From JdFR-22 sp964534325 (GTDB lineage Archaea > Halobacteriota > Archaeoglobi > Archaeoglobales > Archaeoglobaceae), in NCBI GenBank assembly GCA_964534325.1, contig CAZHOR010000027.1:1-17721 (forward strand): a DNA stretch of 17,721 bases, in the 5' to 3' direction. Every line of letters starts with the position of its first letter. The first letter of the stretch is position 1. Below the pieces are notes generated by a model, which did no database searches, was not told where the DNA came from, and was given only the letters and a program-made list of their open reading frames with translations. Shown in pieces: positions 6,117-12,931 of this stretch. The translations under genes and the position numbers were made by a program.

Positions 6117-6520
6117 ATGAGATTTGGCTTTTGATACCTCTGCATTAATTTCTTTATTCAAAATTAAGCCATATGGAGATTAAGTTTGCTCTTGAGGCTC
6201 TGTTGAGGCTCATTGTAGTCCCCCAAATCGGGACATGAAGATACTATTCAGAAGCTTTTGAGATTTGCAGGCAAATCGATAGAAAAGATTCTTCTTTCGT
6301 TGCTTCGGCTCTGAAATTGAGTTCTCCTTTGTGGACAAATGATGTTAATATTATAAGATACGGTTTAAGATGTGGAGAATATCTGGCTGTTGACACAGAG
6401 GCTCTAGAAATGGTCCAGCAGGGTAAAAGTCTGGATGAAGTGAGAAGAAGTTGGAGAAAAAATATATCAAAAGAAAGGCCAATAACTATTGGGATTAGCT
6501 CCAATAAATCTCATAAGTAG
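6117..6520 (+). pseudogene. PIN-domain toxin pseudogene (paralogue of the one at 14613)
   Basis: The remains are LAFDTSALISLF, a PIN first strand with catalytic D, then KLSHMEIKFALEALLRL, then after an in-frame TGA (about 6235) EAFEICRQIDRKDSSFVA, SSPLWTNDVNIIRYG and LAVDTEALEMVQQGKSLDEV. At least three frame disruptions separate these pieces, and the middle of the N-terminal half is deleted. From about 6160 to 6515 the DNA is a diverged duplicate of 14769-15130, with similarity continuing past the stop codon of the other copy. No antitoxin precedes it. Not functional as it stands. Confidence 0.65.
6160..6515 (+). repeat. Duplicated PIN 3' block, copy A (copy B 14769-15130)
   Basis: Shares TTATTCAAA(A)TTAAGCC through GACTAGCTCCAATA/GATTAGCTCCAATA, that is, the last two-thirds of a PIN gene plus about 15 bases beyond its stop. 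Copy A has accumulated several indels. Confidence 0.7.
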
Positions 6521-6537
6521 GAGAAATAAGGGTTAAA

Positions 6538-6571
6538 CTTTATATATGCTGACATAGAAGATTTAACGGTG
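6538..6571 (+). promoter_or_regulatory. Promoter and ribosome binding site of the TumE-like pair
   Basis: CTTTATATA (6538-6546) is a good archaeal TATA box, and GGTG (6568-6571) lies six bases before the ATG at 6578. This supports ATG 6578 over the GTG at 6569. Confidence 0.4.
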
Positions 6572-6577
6572 TCCGAA

Positions 6578-6892
6578 ATGACAGAAGTTGTACTGCCCAG
6601 AAAAATAGGGAATATCCTGCTTGAGCTCACCTCTACCAGTGATCTTGATTCAGCTCTACTGAGTGCAATGAAGGATGTGATAGATCACAGGATAGAGAAG
6701 TGTGACCAGGAAATAAATGCATTCGAAAAGAAGTACAAAATGAAGTTTGAGGACTTTAAAGAGAAGTGGAATAATAATGAGTTACCAGGGAATAAGTACT
6801 CGTATGAAATCGAAAAAGATTACTGGGAATGGGAAGCGGCAGTTTCAAGGAGAGAACACCTGGAAAAGATAGCCGATGAGTGGCTATATTAA
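6578..6892 (+). CDS. Antitoxin-like protein upstream of a TumE-like gene
   Basis: 104 aa, highly charged and helical. Blocks: TEVVLPRKIGNILLELTS, then SALLSAMKDVIDHRIEKCDQ, then EKKYKMKFEDFKEKWN, then YEIEKDYWEWEAAVSRREHL. The 'KYGM-F-x-F' and acidic W-containing C-terminal parts also occur in the broken gene at 16198-16480 (ERKYGMEFKEFDDKV, DWIDWSDSIELLE), so the two belong to one family. It is followed at 27 bases by a DUF6516/TumE-like gene, so an antitoxin role is inferred from position. I see no DNA-binding fold. Confidence 0.6.
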   Translation: MTEVVLPRKIGNILLELTSTSDLDSALLSAMKDVIDHRIEKCDQEINAFEKKYKMKFEDFKEKWNNNELPGNKYSYEIEKDYWEWEAAVSRREHLEKIADEWLY

Positions 6893-6911
6893 TATTTAAT
6901 ATTTAATATTT
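6890..6911 (+). repeat. Three tandem TAATATT units
   Basis: Between the two genes of the TumE-like pair the sequence repeats TAATATT(T) three times. This may be slippage, or a TATA-rich internal promoter for the downstream gene (ATG 6919, no clear ribosome binding site). Confidence 0.45.
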
Positions 6912-6918
6912 AGTATGG

Positions 6919-7269
6919 ATGAAATCTGCCACCGATTTCTCTAAAGAAGTACTGAATGCTACAAAGAAGTATGGGTTTATCAAGAGTATATCATCTGAAA
7001 TCCAGGACGGGATAATCTTCAGATGTAGAATGTATATAGAACAAGATCTATTTATTGATGTTTTTTATAACTCAGTTACGTCCAAAACCGCATATACTTG
7101 TGTACATAAGGATAGGAGGATTTTTGGCGCTGATAATACGGGAAAATGGCATTACCACCCTTTTGATAACCCCTCACAGCATATTCCGTGTAAAGAGTTT
7201 AAAGTAAATAATTTCCTGATGGAAGTTGAAAAGTTTGTGGTAAATAATATGGATAGAAATTCCCCCTAA
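6919..7269 (+). CDS. DUF6516/TumE-like toxin
   Basis: 116 aa. Central region reads LFIDVFYNSVTSKTAYTCVHKD, RRIFGADNTGKWHYHPF and DNPSQHIPC, the conserved strand-loop pattern (h-D-h-F-x-N, FGADN-x-G-x-WH-x-HPF) of proteins annotated as TumE-family toxins. Family knowledge: TumE-type proteins are paired with a small antitoxin and inhibit growth; the mechanism is not established to my knowledge. The gene is intact and follows its likely antitoxin by 27 bases. ATG 6919 is chosen because it is in frame and the ATG at 6915 is not. Confidence 0.65.
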   Translation: MKSATDFSKEVLNATKKYGFIKSISSEIQDGIIFRCRMYIEQDLFIDVFYNSVTSKTAYTCVHKDRRIFGADNTGKWHYHPFDNPSQHIPCKEFKVNNFLMEVEKFVVNNMDRNSP

Positions 7270-7331
7270 AATAGTTGTGTGACCAAGAAAAAGGAAATCT
7301 AATCATTTTTTCAACTTAATGATGGTGAACG

Positions 7332-7632
7332 ATGCGTATCGGAATTGTTTCAGCTTTTCCTCACAGCGAGAAGGTGGAGATTAGGGGCGGGGCTGAAGCA
7401 AGGACGTTCCACATAGCGAAGCATTTGGTCAGGAAGCATGACGTGACGGTGATAACTTCGAGGGAGGAAGGAACTCAGGATGATAATATTCTGGGGATGA
7501 GGGTGCTTAGAGTGGGTAGGAGCAGGAGGTACAGTCAGTCAGGTTCTTTTGTGGAGAGGGCTTCGTTTATGAGGGAAGCGATCAGGGAGGGAAATAAGAA
7601 GTATTATTGAAAACGAGAGATGGGATTATTAA
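7332..7632 (+). pseudogene. Glycosyltransferase 5'-end fragment, copy 3 (longest)
   Basis: ATG 7332 opens MRIGIVSAFPHSEKVEIRGG AEARTFHIAK HLVRKHDVTVITSREEG and continues to a GRSRRYSQSGSFVERASFM segment before TGA 7608-7610. The next frame (7603-7632) reads IIENERWDY, which would extend the same helix, so a frameshift precedes the stop. The protein is the N-terminal quarter of a GT4-like glycosyltransferase; the donor-binding C-terminal domain is missing. The fragment sits 77 bases before wecB, so the original gene probably belonged to this polysaccharide cluster. A 92-residue product from the open part is possible but unlikely to be an active transferase. Confidence 0.7.
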
Positions 7633-7708
7633 ATAATACGCCTTTAAGATTACTTATGAGGTGAATAAAGCTTAAAGTTACTTAATTAAACTTAAAAGGT
7701 ACAAAGAC

Positions 7709-8779
7709 ATGATATCCATAACCCTTGGTACAAGACCGGAGATAATTAAGATGAGTCCGGTCATAAGAGAATGTGAAAGAAGAGGTTTAGACTACTTCAT
7801 TTTACATACTGGGCAACATTACTCCTACAACATGGATAAGGTTTTCTTGGAGCAATTAGAACTTCCAGAAGTAAAATATAACCTGGACGTTGGGTCAGGT
7901 TCACATGCAGAGCAGACTGCAAAGATTCTCACTGGCGTAGAGAAGGTGCTAATGAAAGAGAAGCCTGACGTAATATTGGTAGAGGGGGATACAAATACAG
8001 TTCTGGCAGGCGCTCTTGCAGCTTCCAAACTTCACATTAAAGTTGGTCATGTGGAAGCTGGCCTGAGAAGCTATGATAGGGGCATGCCAGAAGAGATAAA
8101 CCGGGTGTTATGTGATCACTGTAGCGACTACTTATTCGCCCCAACACATAAATCCAAGGAAACTCTTCTTGGCGAAGGAATACCTGATGAGAAGATCTTT
8201 GTTACTGGAAATACGATTGTTGATGCAGTGTACCAGAACTTAAAAATTGGTAAAGAGAAGCTAAATTCATTGAACGAACATGATGTTATTCCTAAAGAGT
8301 ATTTTTTAGTTACAGTCCACCGGCAGGAGAACGTTGACGATAAGAAGAGGTTTGAAGGGATTATTAAGGGTTTGGAGCTGGTCGGTGAGGAATATGGGTT
8401 ACCAGTTATCTATCCTGTTCATCCCCGGGCCAGGAAAATGATGGAGCACTTTGGGTTGAAATCTGATAAGATCAGGTTGATTGACCCTCTGGATTATCTG
8501 TCCTTCCTGTATCTGGAATCGAAGGCCAGATTGGTATTGACAGATTCAGGTGGTGTTCAGGAAGAGAGCTGCATATTAAATGTTCCTTGTGTGACCTTGA
8601 GAGATAATACGGAAAGACCGGAGACGACCGACGTAGGTTCCAACATACTGGCTGGCACGAAACCTGAGGAGATATTGAATAGTGTCAGAGAGATGTTGGA
8701 AGTCACAAATAACTGGGAGAATCCTTTTGGTGATGGTAGAGCTGGAGCGAGGATTGTTGAGATAGTGGAGAATAATTAA
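7709..8779 (+). CDS. wecB: UDP-N-acetylglucosamine 2-epimerase (non-hydrolysing)
   Basis: 356 aa, full length. It interconverts UDP-GlcNAc and UDP-ManNAc in the cytoplasm, feeding ManNAc or ManNAcA into surface glycans. Motifs: LGTRPEIIKMSPVI (3-19), HTGQHYSYNMD (33-43), EGDTN with D94, GHVEAGLRS (113-121), the catalytic-region VTVHRQEN with H204 and R205, YPVHPRAR (235-242), and the UDP-binding TDSGGVQEE (278-286) followed by LRDNTERPE. Start ATG 7709 has AAAAGGT about nine bases upstream. It opens the intact polysaccharide section. No frame problems. A variant using another UDP-HexNAc cannot be excluded. Confidence 0.95.
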   Translation: MISITLGTRPEIIKMSPVIRECERRGLDYFILHTGQHYSYNMDKVFLEQLELPEVKYNLDVGSGSHAEQTAKILTGVEKVLMKEKPDVILVEGDTNTVLAGALAASKLHIKVGHVEAGLRSYDRGMPEEINRVLCDHCSDYLFAPTHKSKETLLGEGIPDEKIFVTGNTIVDAVYQNLKIGKEKLNSLNEHDVIPKEYFLVTVHRQENVDDKKRFEGIIKGLELVGEEYGLPVIYPVHPRARKMMEHFGLKSDKIRLIDPLDYLSFLYLESKARLVLTDSGGVQEESCILNVPCVTLRDNTERPETTDVGSNILAGTKPEEILNSVREMLEVTNNWENPFGDGRAGARIVEIVENN

Positions 8780-8852
8780 TCTCGAGGGCTAGGATAAGAA
8801 ATGTTTTACAAAAGCTTTTAAGGGATTTTGATAACATATAACAGGAGAAATT

Positions 8853-9074
8853 ATGAATATAGAAGAGATAAAGAAGAAATATGAAGATGAGTGGGTGTTA
8901 CTCAGGGTTTCAAGAGTTGATGATTCAGGCTTTCCTGTAGAGGGCGAAGTAATAGCTCACAGCAAATCCAGAGATGACATATATGAGAAGCAGCGAGAAC
9001 TGGAAGGTGATTTAGCGATTATATACGCCGGAGAAATACCAAAAGAAGGTTACGCAGTTGCATTCCATGTATGA
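8853..9074 (+). CDS. Small acidic protein of unknown function, coupled to a retropepsin-like gene
   Basis: 73 aa. MNIEEIKKKYEDEWVLLRV, then DDSGFPVEGEVIAHSKSRDDI, then GDLAIIYAGEIPKEGYAVAF. AGGAG at 8842-8846 gives a clear ribosome binding site, and TTTTAAGGG at 8817-8825 a possible TATA region. The 3' end overlaps the next gene's ATG (9067) by eight bases. I recognise the pattern from small archaeal and bacterial proteins found next to clan AA aspartic protease-like genes, but no function is known to me. The coupled arrangement resembles a two-gene module. Confidence 0.6.
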   Translation: MNIEEIKKKYEDEWVLLRVSRVDDSGFPVEGEVIAHSKSRDDIYEKQRELEGDLAIIYAGEIPKEGYAVAFHV

Positions 9075-9294
9075 ATTTGATCCTGATTCACCAGTAATTG
9101 ACAGTGGAATTGAGAAAGCACCTCTGATTACTATTGATAAAGTAACTGTTCTGGGAAAGGACGCGGATAATGTAGATTGTGTTGTTCATGACCTCCCAGA
9201 GATGAGCAAGGTAGATGGGTTACTTGGCCTATCGTTCCTCAAAAGATTTAGAGTTTCTATTGACTTTAGAAACGGTAGATTAGAGATTGAGTAG
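9067..9294 (+). CDS. Shortened retropepsin-like (clan AA) aspartic protease-like protein
   Basis: 75 aa from ATG 9067, which overlaps the upstream gene. The second half (APLITIDKVTVLG, VVHDLPEMSKVDGLLGLSFL, KRFRVSIDFRNGRLEIE) matches the C-terminal half of retropepsin-like proteins, including the DGLLGLSFL strand-helix and the IDF-R-G-x-L closing strand. The first residues (MYEFDPDSPVI) match the usual N-terminus. Between them about 40-50 residues that normally follow the catalytic D-[ST]-G-A are missing; a DSG remains at the join (VIDSGIEK). Probably an internal in-frame deletion that leaves the protease inactive. It ends in TAG just before the TIGR04076 gene. Confidence 0.6.
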   Translation: MYEFDPDSPVIDSGIEKAPLITIDKVTVLGKDADNVDCVVHDLPEMSKVDGLLGLSFLKRFRVSIDFRNGRLEIE

Positions 9295-9301
9295 TATATT
9301 T

Positions 9302-9598
9302 ATGCTGGAGATAATAGTTCATGAAATAAAGGGCAAATGCCCCGTTTACAAAGAGGGAGATAGAATCGTAATAAGAGACCCTGAGATTGATTTGGGTAAA
9401 ACTAGTGCTCTGTGTACGCATGCACTATCAACTTTACTTCATTATGTTCTGATACTTGAACATGATTGGTGTCCTGTAAAGTTAGGTTTAACTACAGAAT
9501 CTGATCCTGATAATGCATACATGCAGTGCGTTGACCCGGGAAAGCCTTATACAGATGGCGGAACGGTAATATTTAGGTGTAAGAAGGTAGAGGAGTAA
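9302..9598 (+). CDS. TIGR04076 family protein
   Basis: 98 aa from ATG 9302; an upstream TTG at 9287 would overlap the previous gene and adds nothing conserved. Motifs: EIKGKCPVYKEGDRIVI, CTHALSTLLHY with the CxHAL element, a KLGLTTESDPDNAYMQC segment and DPGKPYTDGGTVIF, the strongly conserved end of this family. Cysteines at KCPVY, LCTHA, WCPV, MQC and FRC could bind metal, but that is inference. Function is unknown. It lies five bases before an epimerase gene and is probably cotranscribed with it. Confidence 0.8.
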   Translation: MLEIIVHEIKGKCPVYKEGDRIVIRDPEIDLGKTSALCTHALSTLLHYVLILEHDWCPVKLGLTTESDPDNAYMQCVDPGKPYTDGGTVIFRCKKVEE

Positions 9599-9603
9599 TT
9601 ATT

Positions 9604-10545
9604 ATGCAGACTGAGAGGATATTAGTGACTGGTGGCGCCGGATTTATCGGCTCTAACCTGGTGGAAGAGTTAAGGAGCAGAGGGCATGAAGTGATTGCTT
9701 CGGATGCTTACAATACTGATAGGGATGAGTATGTAAGAGCTGACGTAAAGAATTACAGGCAGCTGGAGAAGGTGTTTGATAACCACCATTTCGATTACGT
9801 TTATCATCTGGCTGCTGAATACGGTAGGTGGAACGGTGAGGATTTTTACGAGAACCTGTGGGAAACAAACGTGATCGGGACCAAGCACATGCTCCGACTG
9901 CAGGAGAGGTTGAAATTCAGAATGATATTCTTTAGCAGTGCTGAGGTTTATGGTGATTATACGGGGGTCATGACAGAGGACGTGATGGAAGAGAACCCCA
10001 TTAAGGATACGTACCAGATGAACGATTACGCTATCAGCAAGTGGGCCGGAGAGCTAATGTGCATGAACTCTGCCAAGATGTTCGGGACAGAGACGGTTAG
10101 GGTTAGGCCGGTTAACTGTTACGGGCCAAAAGAACATTATAACCCCTACAGAGGTTTTATTCCCAAATTCATATACCATTCGCTTTTCGGTATACCGTAT
10201 ACTGTGTATAAGGGTCACAAGAGGATTATTGACTATGTGGAGGATTCCTGCAGGACCTGGGCAAATATCGCTGAAAACTTTATTCCCGGTGAGGTCTATA
10301 ACGTGGCTGGCAGGCCGGAGTGGGAGAATGATATTAAGGAGTACTCTGACATTATATTAGATGCTGTTGGGAGGGATGATTCTATTGTTACTTATGAGGA
10401 GGCTGAGCCCTTCACCACTCAGATAAAGACTATAGATTGTTCAAAAGCTGCTAAAGATTTGGGTCATGATCCTCAGATACCTCCTGAAGAGGGGATCAAG
10501 AGGACTGTGGAGTGGATGAAGTGGTATTACAGGCTGGAGGCTTAA
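9604..10545 (+). CDS. NAD-dependent sugar epimerase/dehydratase (extended SDR)
   Basis: 313 aa. N-terminal NAD-binding TGGAGFIGSN (G10, G13, G16), YHLAA at 67-71, the active-site FFSSAEVYG (109-117) and the YxxxK pair Y142/K146 in DYAISKWAGE. VRPVNCYGP and DYVED follow, as in UDP-glucose 4-epimerase and dTDP-glucose dehydratase relatives. It acts on a nucleotide sugar in the cytoplasm, but epimerase versus dehydratase cannot be settled; the missing DE after Thr at the active site makes a 4,6-dehydratase less likely. GAGGAG (9590-9595) within the end of the TIGR04076 gene is its ribosome binding site. It is 43 bases before a TA pair. Confidence 0.88.
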   Translation: MQTERILVTGGAGFIGSNLVEELRSRGHEVIASDAYNTDRDEYVRADVKNYRQLEKVFDNHHFDYVYHLAAEYGRWNGEDFYENLWETNVIGTKHMLRLQERLKFRMIFFSSAEVYGDYTGVMTEDVMEENPIKDTYQMNDYAISKWAGELMCMNSAKMFGTETVRVRPVNCYGPKEHYNPYRGFIPKFIYHSLFGIPYTVYKGHKRIIDYVEDSCRTWANIAENFIPGEVYNVAGRPEWENDIKEYSDIILDAVGRDDSIVTYEEAEPFTTQIKTIDCSKAAKDLGHDPQIPPEEGIKRTVEWMKWYYRLEA

Positions 10546-10588
10546 ATATTAATATTAATAAAGCCCAAGTTAGTCATAGGTGGTAACT

Positions 10589-10864
10589 ATGGAAAATCTT
10601 AAAGCAGAGGTTAATTTACCGGAATCCTTCCTTAACATGCTGAAACTCAAAAAAGAGGATCTTGATCAGTTTATACGGCATTCTCTAGCTGTGGAGCTTT
10701 ACAGGGAAGGTAGAATATCTTTAGGGAAGGCTGCAGAAGTTGCTGGTGTTAAAACCAAATGGGAGATGCTGATGTTACTGAACGAGAGAGGAGTATCCCT
10801 TGATTATACTGCAGAGGATGCTGAAAAAGATTTGAAGAATCTTCAAGAAGTTCTCGGTAGATGA
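10589..10864 (+). CDS. UPF0175-like antitoxin
   Basis: 91 aa from ATG 10589, preceded by GGTGG (10579-10583); the GTG at 10580 overlaps that site and is rejected. The sequence NLPESFLNMLKLKKEDLDQF, then LAVELYREGRISLGKAAEVAG and LLNERGVSLDYTAEDAEKDL is the UPF0175 helix-turn-helix core with a different N-terminus from the three copies at 89, 2858 and 17013. Its stop overlaps the next gene's start in ATGA (10861-10864), so production is coupled to the toxin. It is likely to neutralise the DUF3368 toxin and repress the pair. Confidence 0.85.
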   Translation: MENLKAEVNLPESFLNMLKLKKEDLDQFIRHSLAVELYREGRISLGKAAEVAGVKTKWEMLMLLNERGVSLDYTAEDAEKDLKNLQEVLGR

Positions 10865-11334
10865 TAGTTGTATCCAATTCAACACCGCTTATAGCTCTCT
10901 CAAGAATTAGTAAACTTGGTTTGTTAAAAGAATATTTTGGGGAGACCTACATTCCCAGAGAAGTTTATGATGAAGTAGTGACTAGGGGAGGTCATCTTTC
11001 GGGAGCGAAAGAAGTTGCATCCTCAGAGTGGATAAAAGTTGTAGATGTGAATAACAAGGTGGCGGTTGAGTCTCTTGGTTTAGTTCTGGGTAAGGGAGAG
11101 GCCGAGGCTATTGTGTTAGCTAAAGAGAAAGGCGATTTGTTGATAATAGATGATGGTGATGGTAGGAGAACAGCAGAATCCCTCGATATAAAAATTACTG
11201 GAACAATTGGTATTCTTTTACTTGCCTCGAAAGATGGTAAACTTGATTTAAAGAAGACGTTGGACGAGTTAATCGAGACTGGTTTTAGACTTGGTGATAA
11301 AGAATACGAAAGAATACTTAGCATGAATAAATAG
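10861..11334 (+). CDS. DUF3368/PIN-domain toxin
   Basis: 157 aa, intact. MIVVSNSTPLIALSRISKLG is the DUF3368 opening, in which the first acidic position is S-N-S/T-TPLI; YIPREVYDEVV, then LGKGEAEAIVLAKEK with the central Glu, then LLIIDDGDGRRTAE with the late Asp pair complete the PIN-like nuclease core. ITGTIGILLLASKDG is the family's C-terminal signature. Likely an RNase toxin. It overlaps its antitoxin by four bases and ends 15 bases before the next epimerase, so the pair sits inside what otherwise looks like a sugar-nucleotide operon. Confidence 0.88.
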   Translation: MIVVSNSTPLIALSRISKLGLLKEYFGETYIPREVYDEVVTRGGHLSGAKEVASSEWIKVVDVNNKVAVESLGLVLGKGEAEAIVLAKEKGDLLIIDDGDGRRTAESLDIKITGTIGILLLASKDGKLDLKKTLDELIETGFRLGDKEYERILSMNK

Positions 11335-11349
11335 GGCAAGGTGATAGAT

Positions 11350-12348
11350 ATGAATAGGGAAATATTTTCTGAATATGATGGCAAGACCGTACTGGTAACA
11401 GGTGGTGCCGGCTGTATAGGAACCAATTTATGTCAGAAACTTTCTGACCTCAACGCAGAAGTGGTAATTCTGGATAACCTGGATAGCGCCTACGAGTGGA
11501 ATTTACCCTCTGGAGATAATATTGCATTTGTAGAAGGAGATATTCTGGATGACGAGATGTTGAAGAGAGTGTTTAAGGAGAAACCTGAATATGTTTTCCA
11601 TTTGGCTGCTCACTTCGCTAACCAGAACTCTGTGGATAATCCGGAGACCGATTTGATGGTTAATGGTTTAGGTATTTTGAAGGTTCTCCAGTATGCTCAC
11701 TTGAGTAACGTTAAGAGGTTTGTGTACTCGTCTTCTGGTTGTGGGGTATATGGGTTGGATTCACAGATGCCTTTTAAGGAGCATGACATATCCATTAGCC
11801 TGCACACCCCCTATCAGGTGACCAAATTATTGGGTGAGCTTTACACCAATTATTTCTACAATCTTTATGGTTTGCCCATCGTGAATGCCAGGTTCTTCAA
11901 TGTGTTTGGGCCGGGGGAAGTGCCCGGGAGGTACAGGAATGTAATCCCCAATTTCTTCTACTGGTCCATGAAAGGATTGGAGTTGCCTATTACGGGTGAT
12001 GGTTCGGAGACCAGGGACTGGACTTATGTTGACGACATTGTCAATGGTTTGCTGGCCATGGGAGTTAAGGAGGAGGCTGTTGGCGAAGCCATCAACCTGG
12101 GCTCTGGTCAGGAGCACAAGGTGGTGGATATGGCCCAAAAGGTTATTGAGCTTACTGGTAACGAAAAAGGGATAAAGTTTACTCAGAGAAGGAATTGGGA
12201 CGTTAAAGGCAGGTTATTATCATCTATCGATAAGGCTGAAAGGTTATTGGATTATAGCCCCCAGACCAGCTTTGAGGATGGGTTGAAGAAAGTGCATAGA
12301 TGGTTTGAAGATAACTGGGAAGAGATAGACAGGTGTGCCGAGTTTTGA
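11350..12348 (+). CDS. NAD-dependent sugar epimerase (UDP-glucose 4-epimerase-like)
   Basis: 332 aa from ATG 11350; AGGTG at 11339-11343 is the ribosome binding site, which rules against the GTG at 11341. LVTGGAGCIGTN (G18, G21, G24) binds NAD, D42 in ILDNLD fits the adenosine ribose, FHLAA at 83-87, SSSGCGVYG at 127-135, and the catalytic Y155/K159 in PYQVTKLLGE. ARFFNVFGPG and RDWTYVDDIV are typical of the GalE/WbpP/NAD epimerase group. Substrate cannot be decided. It is only about a family-level match to the epimerase at 9604, so the two probably perform different steps. Confidence 0.9.
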   Translation: MNREIFSEYDGKTVLVTGGAGCIGTNLCQKLSDLNAEVVILDNLDSAYEWNLPSGDNIAFVEGDILDDEMLKRVFKEKPEYVFHLAAHFANQNSVDNPETDLMVNGLGILKVLQYAHLSNVKRFVYSSSGCGVYGLDSQMPFKEHDISISLHTPYQVTKLLGELYTNYFYNLYGLPIVNARFFNVFGPGEVPGRYRNVIPNFFYWSMKGLELPITGDGSETRDWTYVDDIVNGLLAMGVKEEAVGEAINLGSGQEHKVVDMAQKVIELTGNEKGIKFTQRRNWDVKGRLLSSIDKAERLLDYSPQTSFEDGLKKVHRWFEDNWEEIDRCAEF

Positions 12349-12380
12349 GAAAACCCTGTAATAATGAGTAAAGTTTTATC

Positions 12381-12404
12381 TATTAAATAAGAAGTATTAA
12401 ATAA
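12381..12404 (+). promoter_or_regulatory. Duplicated TATA-like box upstream of hicAB
   Basis: TATTAAATAA occurs twice exactly, at 12381-12390 and 12395-12404, immediately before the palindrome at 12410. Either could be the TATA element; the second would place the start of transcription inside the palindrome. Confidence 0.45.
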
Positions 12405-12409
12405 ATGTT

Positions 12410-12448
12410 AAATTGACACGTCTGTCTGACGAACAGAGGTGTCAAATT
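12410..12448 (+). promoter_or_regulatory. Palindromic operator/hairpin over the hicA ribosome binding site and start
   Basis: The arms 12410-12425 and 12433-12448 are inverted repeats around a 7-base loop (CTGACGA), 14 of 16 positions pairing (core TTGACAC-TCTGT against ACAGA-GTGTCAA). The right arm contains GAGGTG (12436-12441), the only candidate ribosome binding site, and reaches the TTG start of hicA at 12447. In DNA it is a good operator for a dimeric repressor; in RNA it would hide the ribosome binding site. Confidence 0.7.
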
Positions 12449-12650
12449 GAAGGTCAGAAAGATTATAAAGCTTATAGAAGATGATGGATGGTATCTCGTG
12501 CGAACAAAGGGAAGTCACAGACAGTATAAGCACCCGGTCAAGAAGGGGTTGGTTACGATCTCAGGTAACCTGAATGATGAAGTTGCGAGGGGAACTTTAA
12601 ATAGTATATTGAAGCAAGCTAATTTAAAGAAGGTGAAGAAAGATGACTAA
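12447..12650 (+). CDS. hicA: HicA-family mRNA interferase toxin
   Basis: 67 aa, the usual HicA length. It has the dsRBD-like fold pattern VRKIIKLIEDDGWYLVRTKGSHRQYKHP with the catalytic His in GSHRQYKHP, then GLVTISGNLNDEVARGTLNSIL and the QANL helix. HicA cleaves mRNA without needing the ribosome. The only reasonable start is TTG 12447, set by GAGGTG five bases upstream; a weak start is sensible for a toxin. It overlaps hicB by eight bases. It appears intact. Confidence 0.9.
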   Translation: MKVRKIIKLIEDDGWYLVRTKGSHRQYKHPVKKGLVTISGNLNDEVARGTLNSILKQANLKKVKKDD

Positions 12651-12861
12651 ATATGTTATAATAGTAGAAAAAGCAGGAAATAATTATTCAGCCTTCTGCC
12701 CGGATTTGCCGGGATGCATTGCCACTGGAGAGACTGTGGACGAGACGGTTGAGATGATGAAGGAAGCCATAAAGCTCCATATAGAGGAACTGAAAAAAGA
12801 AGGGCTTGAATTACCTGAACCCACTACTAAGGCAGTCTCTATTGAAGTGGCAGCCGAATAG
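12643..12861 (+). CDS. hicB: HicB-family antitoxin
   Basis: 72 aa. KYVIIVEKAGNNYSAFCPDLPGC-like sequence (the C/S-A-x-x-PDLPGC motif), then TVDETVEMMKEAIKLHIEEL, is the degenerate RNase-H-like HicB fold that blocks HicA. I see no C-terminal ribbon-helix-helix or HTH domain after PEPTTKAVSIEVAAE, so whether it binds the palindrome alone is open. ATG 12643 lies inside the 3' end of hicA with AAGGTGAAG just upstream. Confidence 0.9.
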   Translation: MTKYVIIVEKAGNNYSAFCPDLPGCIATGETVDETVEMMKEAIKLHIEELKKEGLELPEPTTKAVSIEVAAE

Positions 12862-12931
12862 ACTTATTGGTGTGCTTCTGTTGAGACTAAAATTAAATAG
12901 AAAGGATGCATAATTTAAATTGTAAATAAAT

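Noticed and set aside
6890..6911. Tandem TAATATT units considered as a CRISPR or iteron array
   Set aside because: Only three 7-8 base units with no spacers; too small and AT-rich to be more than slippage or a promoter.
9653..9888. Open frames on the minus strand opposite the epimerase, and similar ones opposite most genes
   Set aside because: They lie wholly within well-supported plus-strand genes, lack ribosome binding sites and show no recognisable domains.
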